This document shows positions 22,317 through 31,393 of a DNA stretch of 54,243 nt, piece after piece (the stretch's first letter is position 1; each line of letters opens with the position of its first letter). The DNA is from an uncultured Erythrobacter sp. (GTDB lineage: Bacteria; Pseudomonadota; Alphaproteobacteria; Sphingomonadales; Sphingomonadaceae). A program made the translations under genes and the position numbers. The notes below the pieces were generated by a model. The model saw only the letters and a list, made by a program, of their open reading frames with translations. It did no database searches and was not told the DNA's origin. Location of the stretch: the NCBI GenBank assembly GCA_938015255.1, contig CALLQC010000008.1:1-54243 (forward strand), in the 5' to 3' direction.

Positions 22317-23939
22317 ATGATTAAGTCTGGACCGGGCGCGAGTCTCGGACAGGGAATCGGGGGAGTGGTGAGCGAAAAAGTCGCGATTATCGGTGCAGGA
22401 ATTGGCGGGCTTTCGAGCGCCGCGATGCTCGCCGCGCGCGGCTTTGACGTCACCGTCATCGAAAAAGAATCGCATGTCGGCGGCAAAGCCCGGTCGGTGG
22501 AAGTCGATGGCCAGCAGATCGAGGCCGGGCCGACTGTCTTCACCATGAAAGACGTGTTCGACCGGATATTCCGCGCCTGCGGTGCACGGCTGGAAGACCA
22601 TTTGAACATCCATCAGGCCGAAGTCATTGCCCGCCATGCCTGGGATGCGGGCGAAACACTGGACCTGTTCGCTGATCCACAGCGCAGTGAAGAAGCAATC
22701 GGGGATTTCGCAGGGGCCGATGCCGCTGCTGGATATCGCAGCTTTCGGGCAGAGGCGCGGCGCATCTATGAGGTTCTGGACGAGCCGTTCCTGCGCGGTG
22801 ACAAAAGCTACACTCCGCTGCCGATGATGTGGCGCATTGGCCTGCACCGCATCGGTGATGCGATGGCCATGCGCCCGTTCGACAATCTCTGGAAAGCGCT
22901 GGGTGAGCATTTTTCCGATCCGCGCTTGCAGCAGCTTTATGGCCGCTATGCCACCTATTGCGGGTCCGATCCGTTCCGCTCACCCGCGACCTTGATGTTG
23001 ATCGCTCACACAGAGGCGCGGGGCGTCTGGCTGATCGATGGCGGCATTAGTGCGCTGGCCAAGGCCCTGCGCTCTCTGGCTGAGGCCAAGGGCGTTACTT
23101 TCAGGCAAGGTGTGGCGGCGGCGCAGATCCTGACTGAAGGGCGCAAGGTGAGCGGAGTGCGGCTTGCCAATGGCGATACCCTATCGGCCGATATTGTCGT
23201 TTCCAATGCCGATCCTGCGGCACTGGCACAGGGCAAGTTCGGCGGATTGGTGGCGAAATCGGTGCCGCAGATGGCGGCAGAAAAACGCTCGCTTTCCGCA
23301 TTGGTCTGGTTTGCCCATGCACGCACCGAAGGCTTCGACCTTTCTCATCACAATGTCTTTTTTTCTGCTGATTACAAACGCGAATTTGATGAGATTGCCA
23401 GAGGTGCGCCGCCGTCCGAGCCCACCGTTTACATCTGCGCCCAGGATCGCAGCGCGCGCGCTGCTTCGCCCGTCAACATCCGGGATGCACAGCGCGAGCG
23501 CATCCAGATCATCGTAAACGCACCCGCCAATGGCGACACCCACCGTTACACAGCCGAGGAGACAGCATCATGCACTCACGCCATGAGGAGCACGCTGGAG
23601 CGATGCGGCCTGACGCTGGAGGCGGAGATGCCGCATCAGCTCGCAACACCAGAGACATGGGAGGGCTTGTTCCCGGCAACCGGCGGCGCCCTGTATGGCA
23701 GAGCCTCGCACGGCTGGGCGGCTTCTTTCCTGAGGCAAGGCCCGAAGACCAAGGTTCCGGGGCTGTATTGCACGGGCGGAGCGACTCACCCTGCAGCGGG
23801 GGTCCCGATGGCTGCCTTGTCAGGACTGTTGGCGGCGCGAACGATCGAACGGGACCTCGCTTCGATGCGAAAGTTCCTGCCGGTGGCTACACTTGGTGGT
23901 ATATCGATGCGATCAGCGAGGACGGGCAGCACGGGCTGA
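22317..23939 (+). CDS. crtD: Hydroxy/methoxyneurosporene dehydrogenase-type (CrtD)
   Basis: KVAIIGAGIGGLSSAAMLAARGFDVTVIEKESHVGGKARSVEVDGQQIEAGPTVFTM...GLYCTGGATHPAAGVPMAALSGLLAA. Start could be GTG at 22368. Confidence 0.92.
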   Translation: MIKSGPGASLGQGIGGVVSEKVAIIGAGIGGLSSAAMLAARGFDVTVIEKESHVGGKARSVEVDGQQIEAGPTVFTMKDVFDRIFRACGARLEDHLNIHQAEVIARHAWDAGETLDLFADPQRSEEAIGDFAGADAAAGYRSFRAEARRIYEVLDEPFLRGDKSYTPLPMMWRIGLHRIGDAMAMRPFDNLWKALGEHFSDPRLQQLYGRYATYCGSDPFRSPATLMLIAHTEARGVWLIDGGISALAKALRSLAEAKGVTFRQGVAAAQILTEGRKVSGVRLANGDTLSADIVVSNADPAALAQGKFGGLVAKSVPQMAAEKRSLSALVWFAHARTEGFDLSHHNVFFSADYKREFDEIARGAPPSEPTVYICAQDRSARAASPVNIRDAQRERIQIIVNAPANGDTHRYTAEETASCTHAMRSTLERCGLTLEAEMPHQLATPETWEGLFPATGGALYGRASHGWAASFLRQGPKTKVPGLYCTGGATHPAAGVPMAALSGLLAARTIERDLASMRKFLPVATLGGISMRSARTGSTG

Positions 23940-24778
23940 CGATCATTGCATTTCTGGGAAGCGTTTTTTCCCCTTATTATAAGCGCAGCGGACGCGGTGA
24001 CCCGCTCAACCATTGCTCGCTCAACGTCGCGCTATATGGGCCGCAGGCGCGCTGGGCGATGACCGAACGGACCCAATCGTGTGTTGAAAGCGATGCCTCC
24101 AACCTGCGGATCGGACCAAGCCATGTGGAATGGGACGGGAACGCGCTGGAAATCACGATCGAGGAAAGAGACAAACGGCTGTTCAACCCCTTCCGCCGCC
24201 CTGTGCGCGGCAAGGTGAGAGTTATTCCGGAGGCTCTCAACCCGACCAGTTTCGCGCTCGATCCCGATCAGAACCATATCTGGCATTGCATGGCCCCGCG
24301 TGCGCGGATCGAGGTTGAGATGGAGCAGCCGGGCATTTCGTGGTCGGGCAAAGGCTATTTTGATCACAATCGCGGCTCTGAACCGCTGGAGAGCGGCTTT
24401 CGCGCATGGCACTGGTCTCGCGCGCACATGAAACGCGGAGCGGTCGTCTGCTATGAAGGCGAGCGGAGCGATGGGTCGGTTTTTGCCAGCGCGATCCGGT
24501 TTGGTGCTGACGGAATCCCTGACGAGGTCGAGCTGCCCGACGTGGCGCATCTGCCGCGCAGCGCGTGGGGGATCAAGCGCCGGACACGATCCGATATCGG
24601 TGTGTCGCAAATCATCAGGTCATGGGAAGACACGCCGTTCTACTCCCGCGCAGAGCTATCGACACAGCTGTACGGTGAGGACGTGGTGTCAGTGCAGGAA
24701 AGCCTCGATATGCGCCGGTTTGCCTCCCCGCTGGTGCAGTTCATGCTGCCTTACCGGATGCCGCGGGCGAGACGATAG
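23768..24778 (+). CDS. crtC: Carotenoid 1,2-hydratase (CrtC); start uncertain
   Basis: FDAKVPAGGYTWWYIDAISEDGQHGLTIIAFLGSVFSPYYKRSGRGDPLNHCSLNVALYGP...WHWSRAHMKRGAVVCYE. No ATG/GTG close to the homologous N-terminus; 23768 is the nearest in-frame TTG. Confidence 0.9.
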   Translation: MHGRSDSPCSGGPDGCLVRTVGGANDRTGPRFDAKVPAGGYTWWYIDAISEDGQHGLTIIAFLGSVFSPYYKRSGRGDPLNHCSLNVALYGPQARWAMTERTQSCVESDASNLRIGPSHVEWDGNALEITIEERDKRLFNPFRRPVRGKVRVIPEALNPTSFALDPDQNHIWHCMAPRARIEVEMEQPGISWSGKGYFDHNRGSEPLESGFRAWHWSRAHMKRGAVVCYEGERSDGSVFASAIRFGADGIPDEVELPDVAHLPRSAWGIKRRTRSDIGVSQIIRSWEDTPFYSRAELSTQLYGEDVVSVQESLDMRRFASPLVQFMLPYRMPRARR

Positions 24779-24789
24779 GCGGGCGCGGC

Positions 24790-24951
24790 TCAATCAGGTT
24801 TCACGTCTTGCTCAGCCTCCGCCTCAGCCTCAGCCTTTTCCTTGCGCGATTGTTTGAGGTCGCGGTCCATCTTCCACCATTGCCATGCGCCAATACCTAT
24901 GGCGACGCCGTAGAACAGAACAATCTCTATCCAGCCTAAATTGCCTTCCAT
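24790..24951 (-). CDS. 53-aa single-TM small protein, unannotated
   Basis: Manual translation MEGNLGWIEIVLFYGVAIGIGAWQWWKMDRDLKQSRKEKAEAEAEAEQDVKPD*; SD-like AAAGAGG, 12 nt after bchO stop; below the ORF-track size cutoff. Confidence 0.65.
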   Translation of the reverse strand: MEGNLGWIEIVLFYGVAIGIGAWQWWKMDRDLKQSRKEKAEAEAEAEQDVKPD

Positions 24952-24963
24952 CGCCCGGCCTCT

Positions 24964-25860
24964 TTAGTGTGATTTTGCAAGCATGTGCGCATCCAGAAAC
25001 GCGCAGATATGCGCAAGGGTCCGCTGCGGCGCTTCTTCGTGGGCGAGATGACCCAGACCCTCCAGCACTTCCAGCCGCGCATCATCCAGCCAGCTTTGCG
25101 CCTCGCGTGCCCAATCGAGCGGAATGGCCGCATCCCTGTCCGAGTGGATCAGCAGAACCGGGTTGCCAACCTCCTTCATCCGCGTTTGCAGTGTTGGCAG
25201 ATCCCAATTCGCCATCATCGCCAGCGCACCTTTGGTATGGCGCGAATTGGTAAACAGCGCCTCGTAACAGGCGAGCCCATCCGCATCGACATGCGACCCT
25301 GTCGCCTTCTTAAGAAACCGGTGCGTGTCGCCCGAAAGCGACGCCGCGCCGGAGAACAATCGCGGGACAAGCGGATTGACGAACAGCAGCTTGGCAACTG
25401 CGGGAAAAAGCTGCGCCGCAATACCGGGGAAGGGTCGCAAAGCCGAATTGAGACCGATGACAGGGCCGGCAAAGCGGTGATCAAGGGCGAGCTGCAAAGC
25501 CAGCGCCGCGCCTGCCGAATGGCCGATGATCGCGGTGGGCTGAAAATCCAGATGCTCGATCAGCTGCGCGATTTCGCGGGCCATACGTGGCAGGCTGGTT
25601 GCCTCTGGCGGATGTCCGGCAGTGAAGGCGTGGCGCGGCAGATCGGGCGCAAGCACATCGAACTTTTCAGCCAGAGCGGGCATGATGTGCCGCCATGAAT
25701 GCACCGAAGCACCCGTTCCGTGAAGCAGCAGCAGTTTGGGTAAGCCGGAACTGCCCATTTGCTGGACGTGCCAGTTCACCGAGCCAAGCCTGATGAACCG
25801 GCTCGCCTCGCGGTGTGGCCAGATGCGTCCTTCGCGCTGCCAATCGAGCGCGCGGCTCAT
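24964..25860 (-). CDS. bchO: Alpha/beta hydrolase, magnesium chelatase accessory protein BchO
   Basis: LLLLHGTGASVHSWRHIMPALAEKFDVLAPDLPRHAFT...; downstream of bchD with ATGA overlap. Confidence 0.93.
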   Translation of the reverse strand: MSRALDWQREGRIWPHREASRFIRLGSVNWHVQQMGSSGLPKLLLLHGTGASVHSWRHIMPALAEKFDVLAPDLPRHAFTAGHPPEATSLPRMAREIAQLIEHLDFQPTAIIGHSAGAALALQLALDHRFAGPVIGLNSALRPFPGIAAQLFPAVAKLLFVNPLVPRLFSGAASLSGDTHRFLKKATGSHVDADGLACYEALFTNSRHTKGALAMMANWDLPTLQTRMKEVGNPVLLIHSDRDAAIPLDWAREAQSWLDDARLEVLEGLGHLAHEEAPQRTLAHICAFLDAHMLAKSH

Positions 25861-27539
25861 GGTACCGCTTTGAGCGGGCCGACCGCCTCGATCGCCTTGT
25901 GCAGCGCCTTCGCATCGGCGCGGGGCAGGGCGAGAAAACGCGCCTGCATGGCTTTGGCAATCGCTGCGCCTTCGGGGCCGGGGCGGGCCGATATATCAAT
26001 CACGATCGCGTCAATGCCTGCGCGCGCTACAGCTTTGGCTGCCGCCTCGGCGTCTGCTGCGGCCTGTTTGCGGCCGGGCTTACCCTCAGCGTCAAGATTG
26101 GCTCTGCCATCGGTCAGGATAACGAGGCTGGCGGTGCGTCCGCGCGCAGCGACTGCTTCAGCCGTTTCGCGCGCGGCATTGAGGCCCATGGCGAGCGGCG
26201 TGCCGCCCCCGCCGGGTAGCTCAGCCAGTGCGCGCCGTGCACGGGTGAGCGAGCGGGTTGGCGGCAGCAGCAGATCGGCTGTTTCCCCTCTGAATGCGAT
26301 CAGCGCGACTTCGCTGCGGGTGACATAGGCCTGGGCCAGCATCAGCTCAACCGCGCCCTTCGCCTCGGCCAGACGCGCTGCGGCGGCGGACCCGCTGGCA
26401 TCAACGGCGAATATGGTGACCCGCGCAGCTTTCTCTTCAAAGCGGCGGATGCGCAGATCGTCTTTGCGGGTGAGGATCGCTGTGGGAGAGGCATCTGGGC
26501 GGTCCTTGCGGCGTATTGGCTGCCACGGCACGGCTGCGCGCAGCGTGTCGATCAGCGCAAGCCGCGCTCCGCCGCGCGGCATTCCTGGCCGCGCGCCCAG
26601 CGGTTTGCCGCGCAGGCCCGACTTCTTCTTCTGCCCGGAACCCGACGCGCCTGAGCGTCTCTGCGTCTGCCCCTGCGCGAGCTGTGCCAGCAGATCGGCC
26701 GGAATTGCCGCGGCCGCGGCTTCTACCAGCATCTCCTCCAGCGGCTGGTCAGGGGTCTGCTGCTCGGACTCGGAGCGATCATCCCCGTGGTCCTGCGGTT
26801 GTTCGGGAGGGGGTTCCTGCGGCTCCTGCTGCTCCATCGGGGGAAGCTGCGCCGCGCGCGGGGCGAGAACCAGTCGCACAGCGGCGGCCAGATCCATATC
26901 CTCCACCGCGCGCCTGCCTGCCAGAGCCGCGTGGGCGAGGGCGACATCCCCTGTAAAGAGCAGCGGTCTAAGCGAATGCACGCCCAGCGCGCCAGCTGTG
27001 GCCGCGAGCGCCCGCAGCGCCTCATCGTCAAGCTGATCGACCTTGCAAAGATCGCCGGACACTTCACCCCAGCCCGCTTCCCATTCGCGTGAGGCGGAAA
27101 GGTCGCACAAAAAGGCGCAGCGCTCTGTCAAGGTGGCGGGCGGGGCGTCCTCCGCCTCGGTGCTGTCATCCAGCAAGATCAATGCCGATTCGCCCGCGTC
27201 TACCGTTTGCGCCAGCCTGCCCGAAATCGCATCGCCCAGCCGCTCCGCCATCGGTGCGATCAGCGCGCCATCCTTCGCTTCGGTCAGCAATCCGGACTGA
27301 TTGACAGGCCGGCCAGCGGCGAGGCTGGCGGCGATGTCTATCCCGCCGAGCAGCCGCTCATCGTCGACATGGCCCGGCAAGCGGCGGCATGGCAAAGCGT
27401 TTTGCAGGGCTGCGACCACAGCATCGCGTGCAGGGCTGGCGCCGCGCAGCACGATCCCGCCAAACCGGTTCGGGGCCAGGGTAAAAAGGCGGGCCGCCAG
27501 CATGGCGTCGAATATGGGATCGGGCGCTGGAGCGTTCAC
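25857..27539 (-). CDS. bchD: Magnesium chelatase subunit D
   Basis: Acidic/proline linker, C-terminal VWA with FAVDASGSAAAARLAEAKGAVELML; GTG start, GTGA overlap with bchI. Confidence 0.96.
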   Translation of the reverse strand: MNAPAPDPIFDAMLAARLFTLAPNRFGGIVLRGASPARDAVVAALQNALPCRRLPGHVDDERLLGGIDIAASLAAGRPVNQSGLLTEAKDGALIAPMAERLGDAISGRLAQTVDAGESALILLDDSTEAEDAPPATLTERCAFLCDLSASREWEAGWGEVSGDLCKVDQLDDEALRALAATAGALGVHSLRPLLFTGDVALAHAALAGRRAVEDMDLAAAVRLVLAPRAAQLPPMEQQEPQEPPPEQPQDHGDDRSESEQQTPDQPLEEMLVEAAAAAIPADLLAQLAQGQTQRRSGASGSGQKKKSGLRGKPLGARPGMPRGGARLALIDTLRAAVPWQPIRRKDRPDASPTAILTRKDDLRIRRFEEKAARVTIFAVDASGSAAAARLAEAKGAVELMLAQAYVTRSEVALIAFRGETADLLLPPTRSLTRARRALAELPGGGGTPLAMGLNAARETAEAVAARGRTASLVILTDGRANLDAEGKPGRKQAAADAEAAAKAVARAGIDAIVIDISARPGPEGAAIAKAMQARFLALPRADAKALHKAIEAVGPLKAVP

Positions 27540-28537
27540 CCGAACAATTCATCAATCGCGCGTGTGATGCGCACGGTCGATCCGGTTTCGTCCAGCACAT
27601 CGCGGCGCAGGCGGTGACGCAGCGCGGACGGAGCGATGGCAACCAGATGTTCGCGTTTTACTGTTTTCGCGCCGTTCAGCGCGGCAAGGGCACGTGCTGC
27701 GCGCATCAGAGTGAGTTCCCCGCGAAGGCCGTCTGCGCCCACTGCGAGACACAATTCGGCTGCATCGCGTAGAACATCCTCACCCGGCTCCAGCTTGGCC
27801 AGCTTCGCCTTTCCGCGGGCAATCTGTTTCAGGATCTTCTGGTCCTGCGCGGCCCAGTCCGCGGCAAAACTTTCAGGATCGCGTTCATTCGCAGCAACCA
27901 GCCGCATGATCTCTATCCGCGTTTCAATATCAGTGGGCGTTCGCACTTCCACAGATAAGCCAAAGCGGTCCAGCAATTGGGGGCGCAGTTCGCCCTCTTC
28001 CGGGTTGCCGCTGCCGATCAGCACAAATTTTGCACGGTGCCGGACCGACAGGCCTTCGCGTTCAACCACGTTCTCGCCCGAGGCGGCTACATCCAGGAGC
28101 AGGTCGACAAGGTGATCTTCGAGCAGGTTGATCTCATCGATATACAGGAACCCGCGATGCGCCTTGGCCAGCAGGCCCGGCTCGAACGCTTTTTCGCCTG
28201 CCCGCAGTGCCCGTTCAAGATCGAGAGAGCCGATTACCCGGTCTTCGGTCGCGCCCAGCGGCAAGTCGACGAAAGGCACGTCGCGCTTGCGCACACGGCC
28301 TGATTTGCACGGATCGGGGCAGGTGCCCTTGTGATCGCTTTCGCAGCCATAACGGCAATCCTCGACCGCGCTGATCGGCGGCAGCAGGCCAGCCAGAGCG
28401 CGCGCAGCGGTCGATTTGCCGGTGCCCCGGTCGCCAAACACCATCACCCCGCCGACGCTGGGGTCGACGGCGGCAATCAGCAATGCCTGCTTCATCTCGT
28501 CCTGACCGACGATCGCAGAGAAGGGAAAACGAGCCAT
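27536..28537 (-). CDS. bchI: Magnesium chelatase ATPase subunit I
   Basis: MARFPFSAIVGQDEMKQALLIAAVDPSVGGVMVFGDRGTGKSTAARALAGLLP; AAA+ Walker A. Confidence 0.97.
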   Translation of the reverse strand: MARFPFSAIVGQDEMKQALLIAAVDPSVGGVMVFGDRGTGKSTAARALAGLLPPISAVEDCRYGCESDHKGTCPDPCKSGRVRKRDVPFVDLPLGATEDRVIGSLDLERALRAGEKAFEPGLLAKAHRGFLYIDEINLLEDHLVDLLLDVAASGENVVEREGLSVRHRAKFVLIGSGNPEEGELRPQLLDRFGLSVEVRTPTDIETRIEIMRLVAANERDPESFAADWAAQDQKILKQIARGKAKLAKLEPGEDVLRDAAELCLAVGADGLRGELTLMRAARALAALNGAKTVKREHLVAIAPSALRHRLRRDVLDETGSTVRITRAIDELFG

Positions 28538-28600
28538 TGCCGCCACTTGTGAACGTTTGGCAGCGTTTGGACAAGTGAAAGTGACAATTCAGCCTGACAC

Positions 28601-30280
28601 TTATGCCTTTGTGAGACGGTTCAGCAAAAGCACTGGCAACAGGCCCGCAGCCAGCAGGATGAGCGCGGGGATGGAGGCTTCGACCAGCCGTTCGTCGCTG
28701 GCAAGACGGTAAGTTCGCGTGGCCAGGGTTTCGAGATTGAACGGACGCAGGATCAGCGTCGCGGGCAGTTCGCGCACGGTATCGATAAAGACTAGGGCGG
28801 CGGCGGCGAGCAGGCTCGGGCGCAGCAGGGGCGCATAGATCTTCGCCAGAACCTGTGCCGGCCCCGCGCCCAGAGACCGGGCCGCCGCATCGAGGTTGGG
28901 CGGTATCTTGGCAAGGCCACCGTCAACCGAGTTATAGGCGACGGTCAAAAAGCGGACCGAAAGCGCGTATATCAGGATCACGCTGGTCCCTGTCAGCAAG
29001 AGGCCGCCGCCATAGCCGAACGTATCGCGCGCGAACCGGCTGAGGCTGGTGTCAATCGCTCCCAATGGTGCAAGCAGACCCACTGCGAGCAAGGCGCCCG
29101 GTACCGCATAACCGAGCGTTGCGATGCGGATCATGGCCGGGACAACAGGCCCGTTCGCGCGGGCCTTGGCAAAGGCCAGTATCAGCGCGGTGATGAGGCA
29201 GGTAAGCGCGGTCGCAAGACCCAGCCACAGGCTGCCGCTGGCATAGGTGGACAGCTGCCTCACCGCGCCAATCGCCGCCTGATCGAGCGCCAGCCAGCCA
29301 AGCCACGCCGCCGGAAGCACAAAGCCGAGCAATACCGGAATGGTGCAGGCGATGCTCGCCGCGATGCGGCCTGACGGCGTCAGGTCAATCAGAGGCCCGG
29401 CGCTTGCGGACAGTCCGTCTTTGCTGTGAGTGCGGCCTTTACGGGTCGATGCCTCCAGCGCGATCAATATTACAACAAACACCAGCATCATGGCCGCCAG
29501 TTTGAGCGCCGCTTGCTTGTCGCCCATCGCCAGCCAGCTGCGAAAGATGCCGGTGCTGAATGTCGGGATCGCAAAATATTGGGCGACACCAAAATCTGCG
29601 AGGCACTCCATCAGCACCAGGGCAAGTCCCCCGGCGATTGCCGGACGCGCAGCGGGCAGTGCAACCTTGAAGAAAGCGCCGCTCGGCGCCGCGCCCAGGC
29701 TGCGCGCAGCCTTGAACTGACTGTGACTTTGCGCAGCAAAGGCGGCGCGGGCGAGCAGATAGACATACGGATAGAGCACAATGCCGAGCACAAATGCACC
29801 GCCGCCGAGGGACCGGATGGCAGGGAACCAGTAATCTCCTGCTCCCCACCCACTAACAGCGCGCAGGCCGGTCTGAACGGGACCGGTGAAATCGAGAATA
29901 TCGGCATAGATGTAGGCGGCGATATAGGCTGGCAAAGCAAGCGGCAGGACCAGCGCCCATGCCAGCAACTTCCGGCCCGGAAACCGTGCAGCGGTAACGA
30001 GCCACGCGCATCCCGTCCCGATGATTGCGGCAACGCATCCGGCAAGCAGCATCAAAAGCGCGGTGTTCGCTGCGTATCTCGGCAAGACGGTGGAGGCGAG
30101 GTGCGCAATCGCTTCCGCCCCTCCACTGGGCGCGGATACGATAATCGCGATGATCGGAAGCGCAGCCAGCGCGGCAAAGACGAGCGCCGCGACAAGCCAT
30201 CCATTTATCCCTGTGCGATGCACCGGCACAGCACGCATGCTTGCCTCGCCCCCGTCAATCTGACTAAGGCGGCTCACCAC
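28601..30280 (-). CDS. Iron(III) ABC transporter permease (FbpB-like)
   Basis: 559 aa polytopic, two repeated permease halves (ALPAYIAAYIYADILDFTGPVQTGLR; AARSLGAAPSGAFFKVALPAARPAIAGGLALVLMECLADFGVAQYFAIPTFSTGIFR). Confidence 0.88.
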   Translation of the reverse strand: MVSRLSQIDGGEASMRAVPVHRTGINGWLVAALVFAALAALPIIAIIVSAPSGGAEAIAHLASTVLPRYAANTALLMLLAGCVAAIIGTGCAWLVTAARFPGRKLLAWALVLPLALPAYIAAYIYADILDFTGPVQTGLRAVSGWGAGDYWFPAIRSLGGGAFVLGIVLYPYVYLLARAAFAAQSHSQFKAARSLGAAPSGAFFKVALPAARPAIAGGLALVLMECLADFGVAQYFAIPTFSTGIFRSWLAMGDKQAALKLAAMMLVFVVILIALEASTRKGRTHSKDGLSASAGPLIDLTPSGRIAASIACTIPVLLGFVLPAAWLGWLALDQAAIGAVRQLSTYASGSLWLGLATALTCLITALILAFAKARANGPVVPAMIRIATLGYAVPGALLAVGLLAPLGAIDTSLSRFARDTFGYGGGLLLTGTSVILIYALSVRFLTVAYNSVDGGLAKIPPNLDAAARSLGAGPAQVLAKIYAPLLRPSLLAAAALVFIDTVRELPATLILRPFNLETLATRTYRLASDERLVEASIPALILLAAGLLPVLLLNRLTKA

Positions 30281-30312
30281 GTTTCCATGCTTTCCATCAT
30301 CGGAACCCGGAT

Positions 30313-31332
30313 TTGAGCCTCGAATTTCGTCATATTGCCCATGCTTACGGTCCTGTGCGGGCGCTGGAAGATATCAGCTTTACCGCTCAGGAGGGTGAGA
30401 TCACGTGCCTGCTTGGGCAATCGGGGTGCGGAAAGTCAACCTTGCTCAACCTCGCTGCGGGTCTGCTTGATGTGCAAAGCGGCCATATCGCGCTTGCAGG
30501 CGAGACCCTGGCGGAGGCGGGTTATAATCCGCCGCCGGAAAAACGCCCCGTCGGTCTGGTGTTTCAGGATGGCGCTCTGTTTCCGCACATGACGATTGCC
30601 CGGAATGTCGGGTTCGGCCTTGAGCATAAGGGCGGTGCGGTGATTGAGGGCTGGCTTGACCGGGTCGGGCTGGGCGGGTTTGGCCAGCGTTACCCGCATG
30701 AGCTTTCCGGCGGTCAGCAGCAGCGCGCGGCGCTGGCGCGCGCAATGGCACCGGGACCGCGCGTGCTGTTGATGGATGAACCATTTGCGAGCGTGGACAT
30801 CGTGCTGCGCCGGGCGCTGCGGCGCGAGTGCCGCCTGCTGCTGCGTGAGCAGGGTGCAACGACCATTCTCGTCACCCACGACCCGTCCGAGGCGCTGGAC
30901 GTGGCAGACCGGATCGCGGTGATGGAAAGCGGAAAGATCGTGCAGTTCGGCACGCCGCTTGAACTGCATGAGGAACCTGCCGCGGCAAGTGTTGGCGCGA
31001 TATTCAGCGGCGCGCAGATCGTGCGAGCGCAGCGGCACGGCGAAATGCTGCGCACCGCATTTGGCGACTGGCCGGTCGAGTGCGTGCGCGGCCGCCTGCC
31101 CGATGCAAAAACGCTCGACCTGCTTGTGTCCGCAAGCGACATTGCCCTGTTCGAGGATGGCGAGCTTTCCCCCGTGCGCGATATTCAGCCGATGGGCGAA
31201 GGATCGCGTGTTTTGCTAAGAGGCGCGGACGGCAGCGAGATCACTTCCGAGCGCAGCTTCGCTATGAAGAACTGCGATGCCTACCGCGCAACGCCGATGC
31301 CCGGCACGGTGCGCGCTTTCGCTGCGAAATAG
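30313..31332 (+). CDS. Iron(III) ABC transporter ATP-binding protein (FbpC-like), TTG start
   Basis: CLLGQSGCGKSTLLNLAAG, LSGGQQQRAALARA, LLMDEPFASVD, ILVTHDPSEALDVADRIAVM. Confidence 0.9.
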   Translation: MSLEFRHIAHAYGPVRALEDISFTAQEGEITCLLGQSGCGKSTLLNLAAGLLDVQSGHIALAGETLAEAGYNPPPEKRPVGLVFQDGALFPHMTIARNVGFGLEHKGGAVIEGWLDRVGLGGFGQRYPHELSGGQQQRAALARAMAPGPRVLLMDEPFASVDIVLRRALRRECRLLLREQGATTILVTHDPSEALDVADRIAVMESGKIVQFGTPLELHEEPAAASVGAIFSGAQIVRAQRHGEMLRTAFGDWPVECVRGRLPDAKTLDLLVSASDIALFEDGELSPVRDIQPMGEGSRVLLRGADGSEITSERSFAMKNCDAYRATPMPGTVRAFAAK

Positions 31333-31349
31333 GAGTTGCGTGATTTTCT

Positions 31350-31368
31350 TATAATGATAATCAATCGC
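31350..31368. promoter_or_regulatory. Fur-box-like site upstream of the iron-binding lipoprotein gene
   Basis: TATAATGATAATCAATCGC compared with GATAATGATAATCATTATC. Confidence 0.65.
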
Positions 31369-31393
31369 AACAAATGGACGGAAGGATTCGGGT

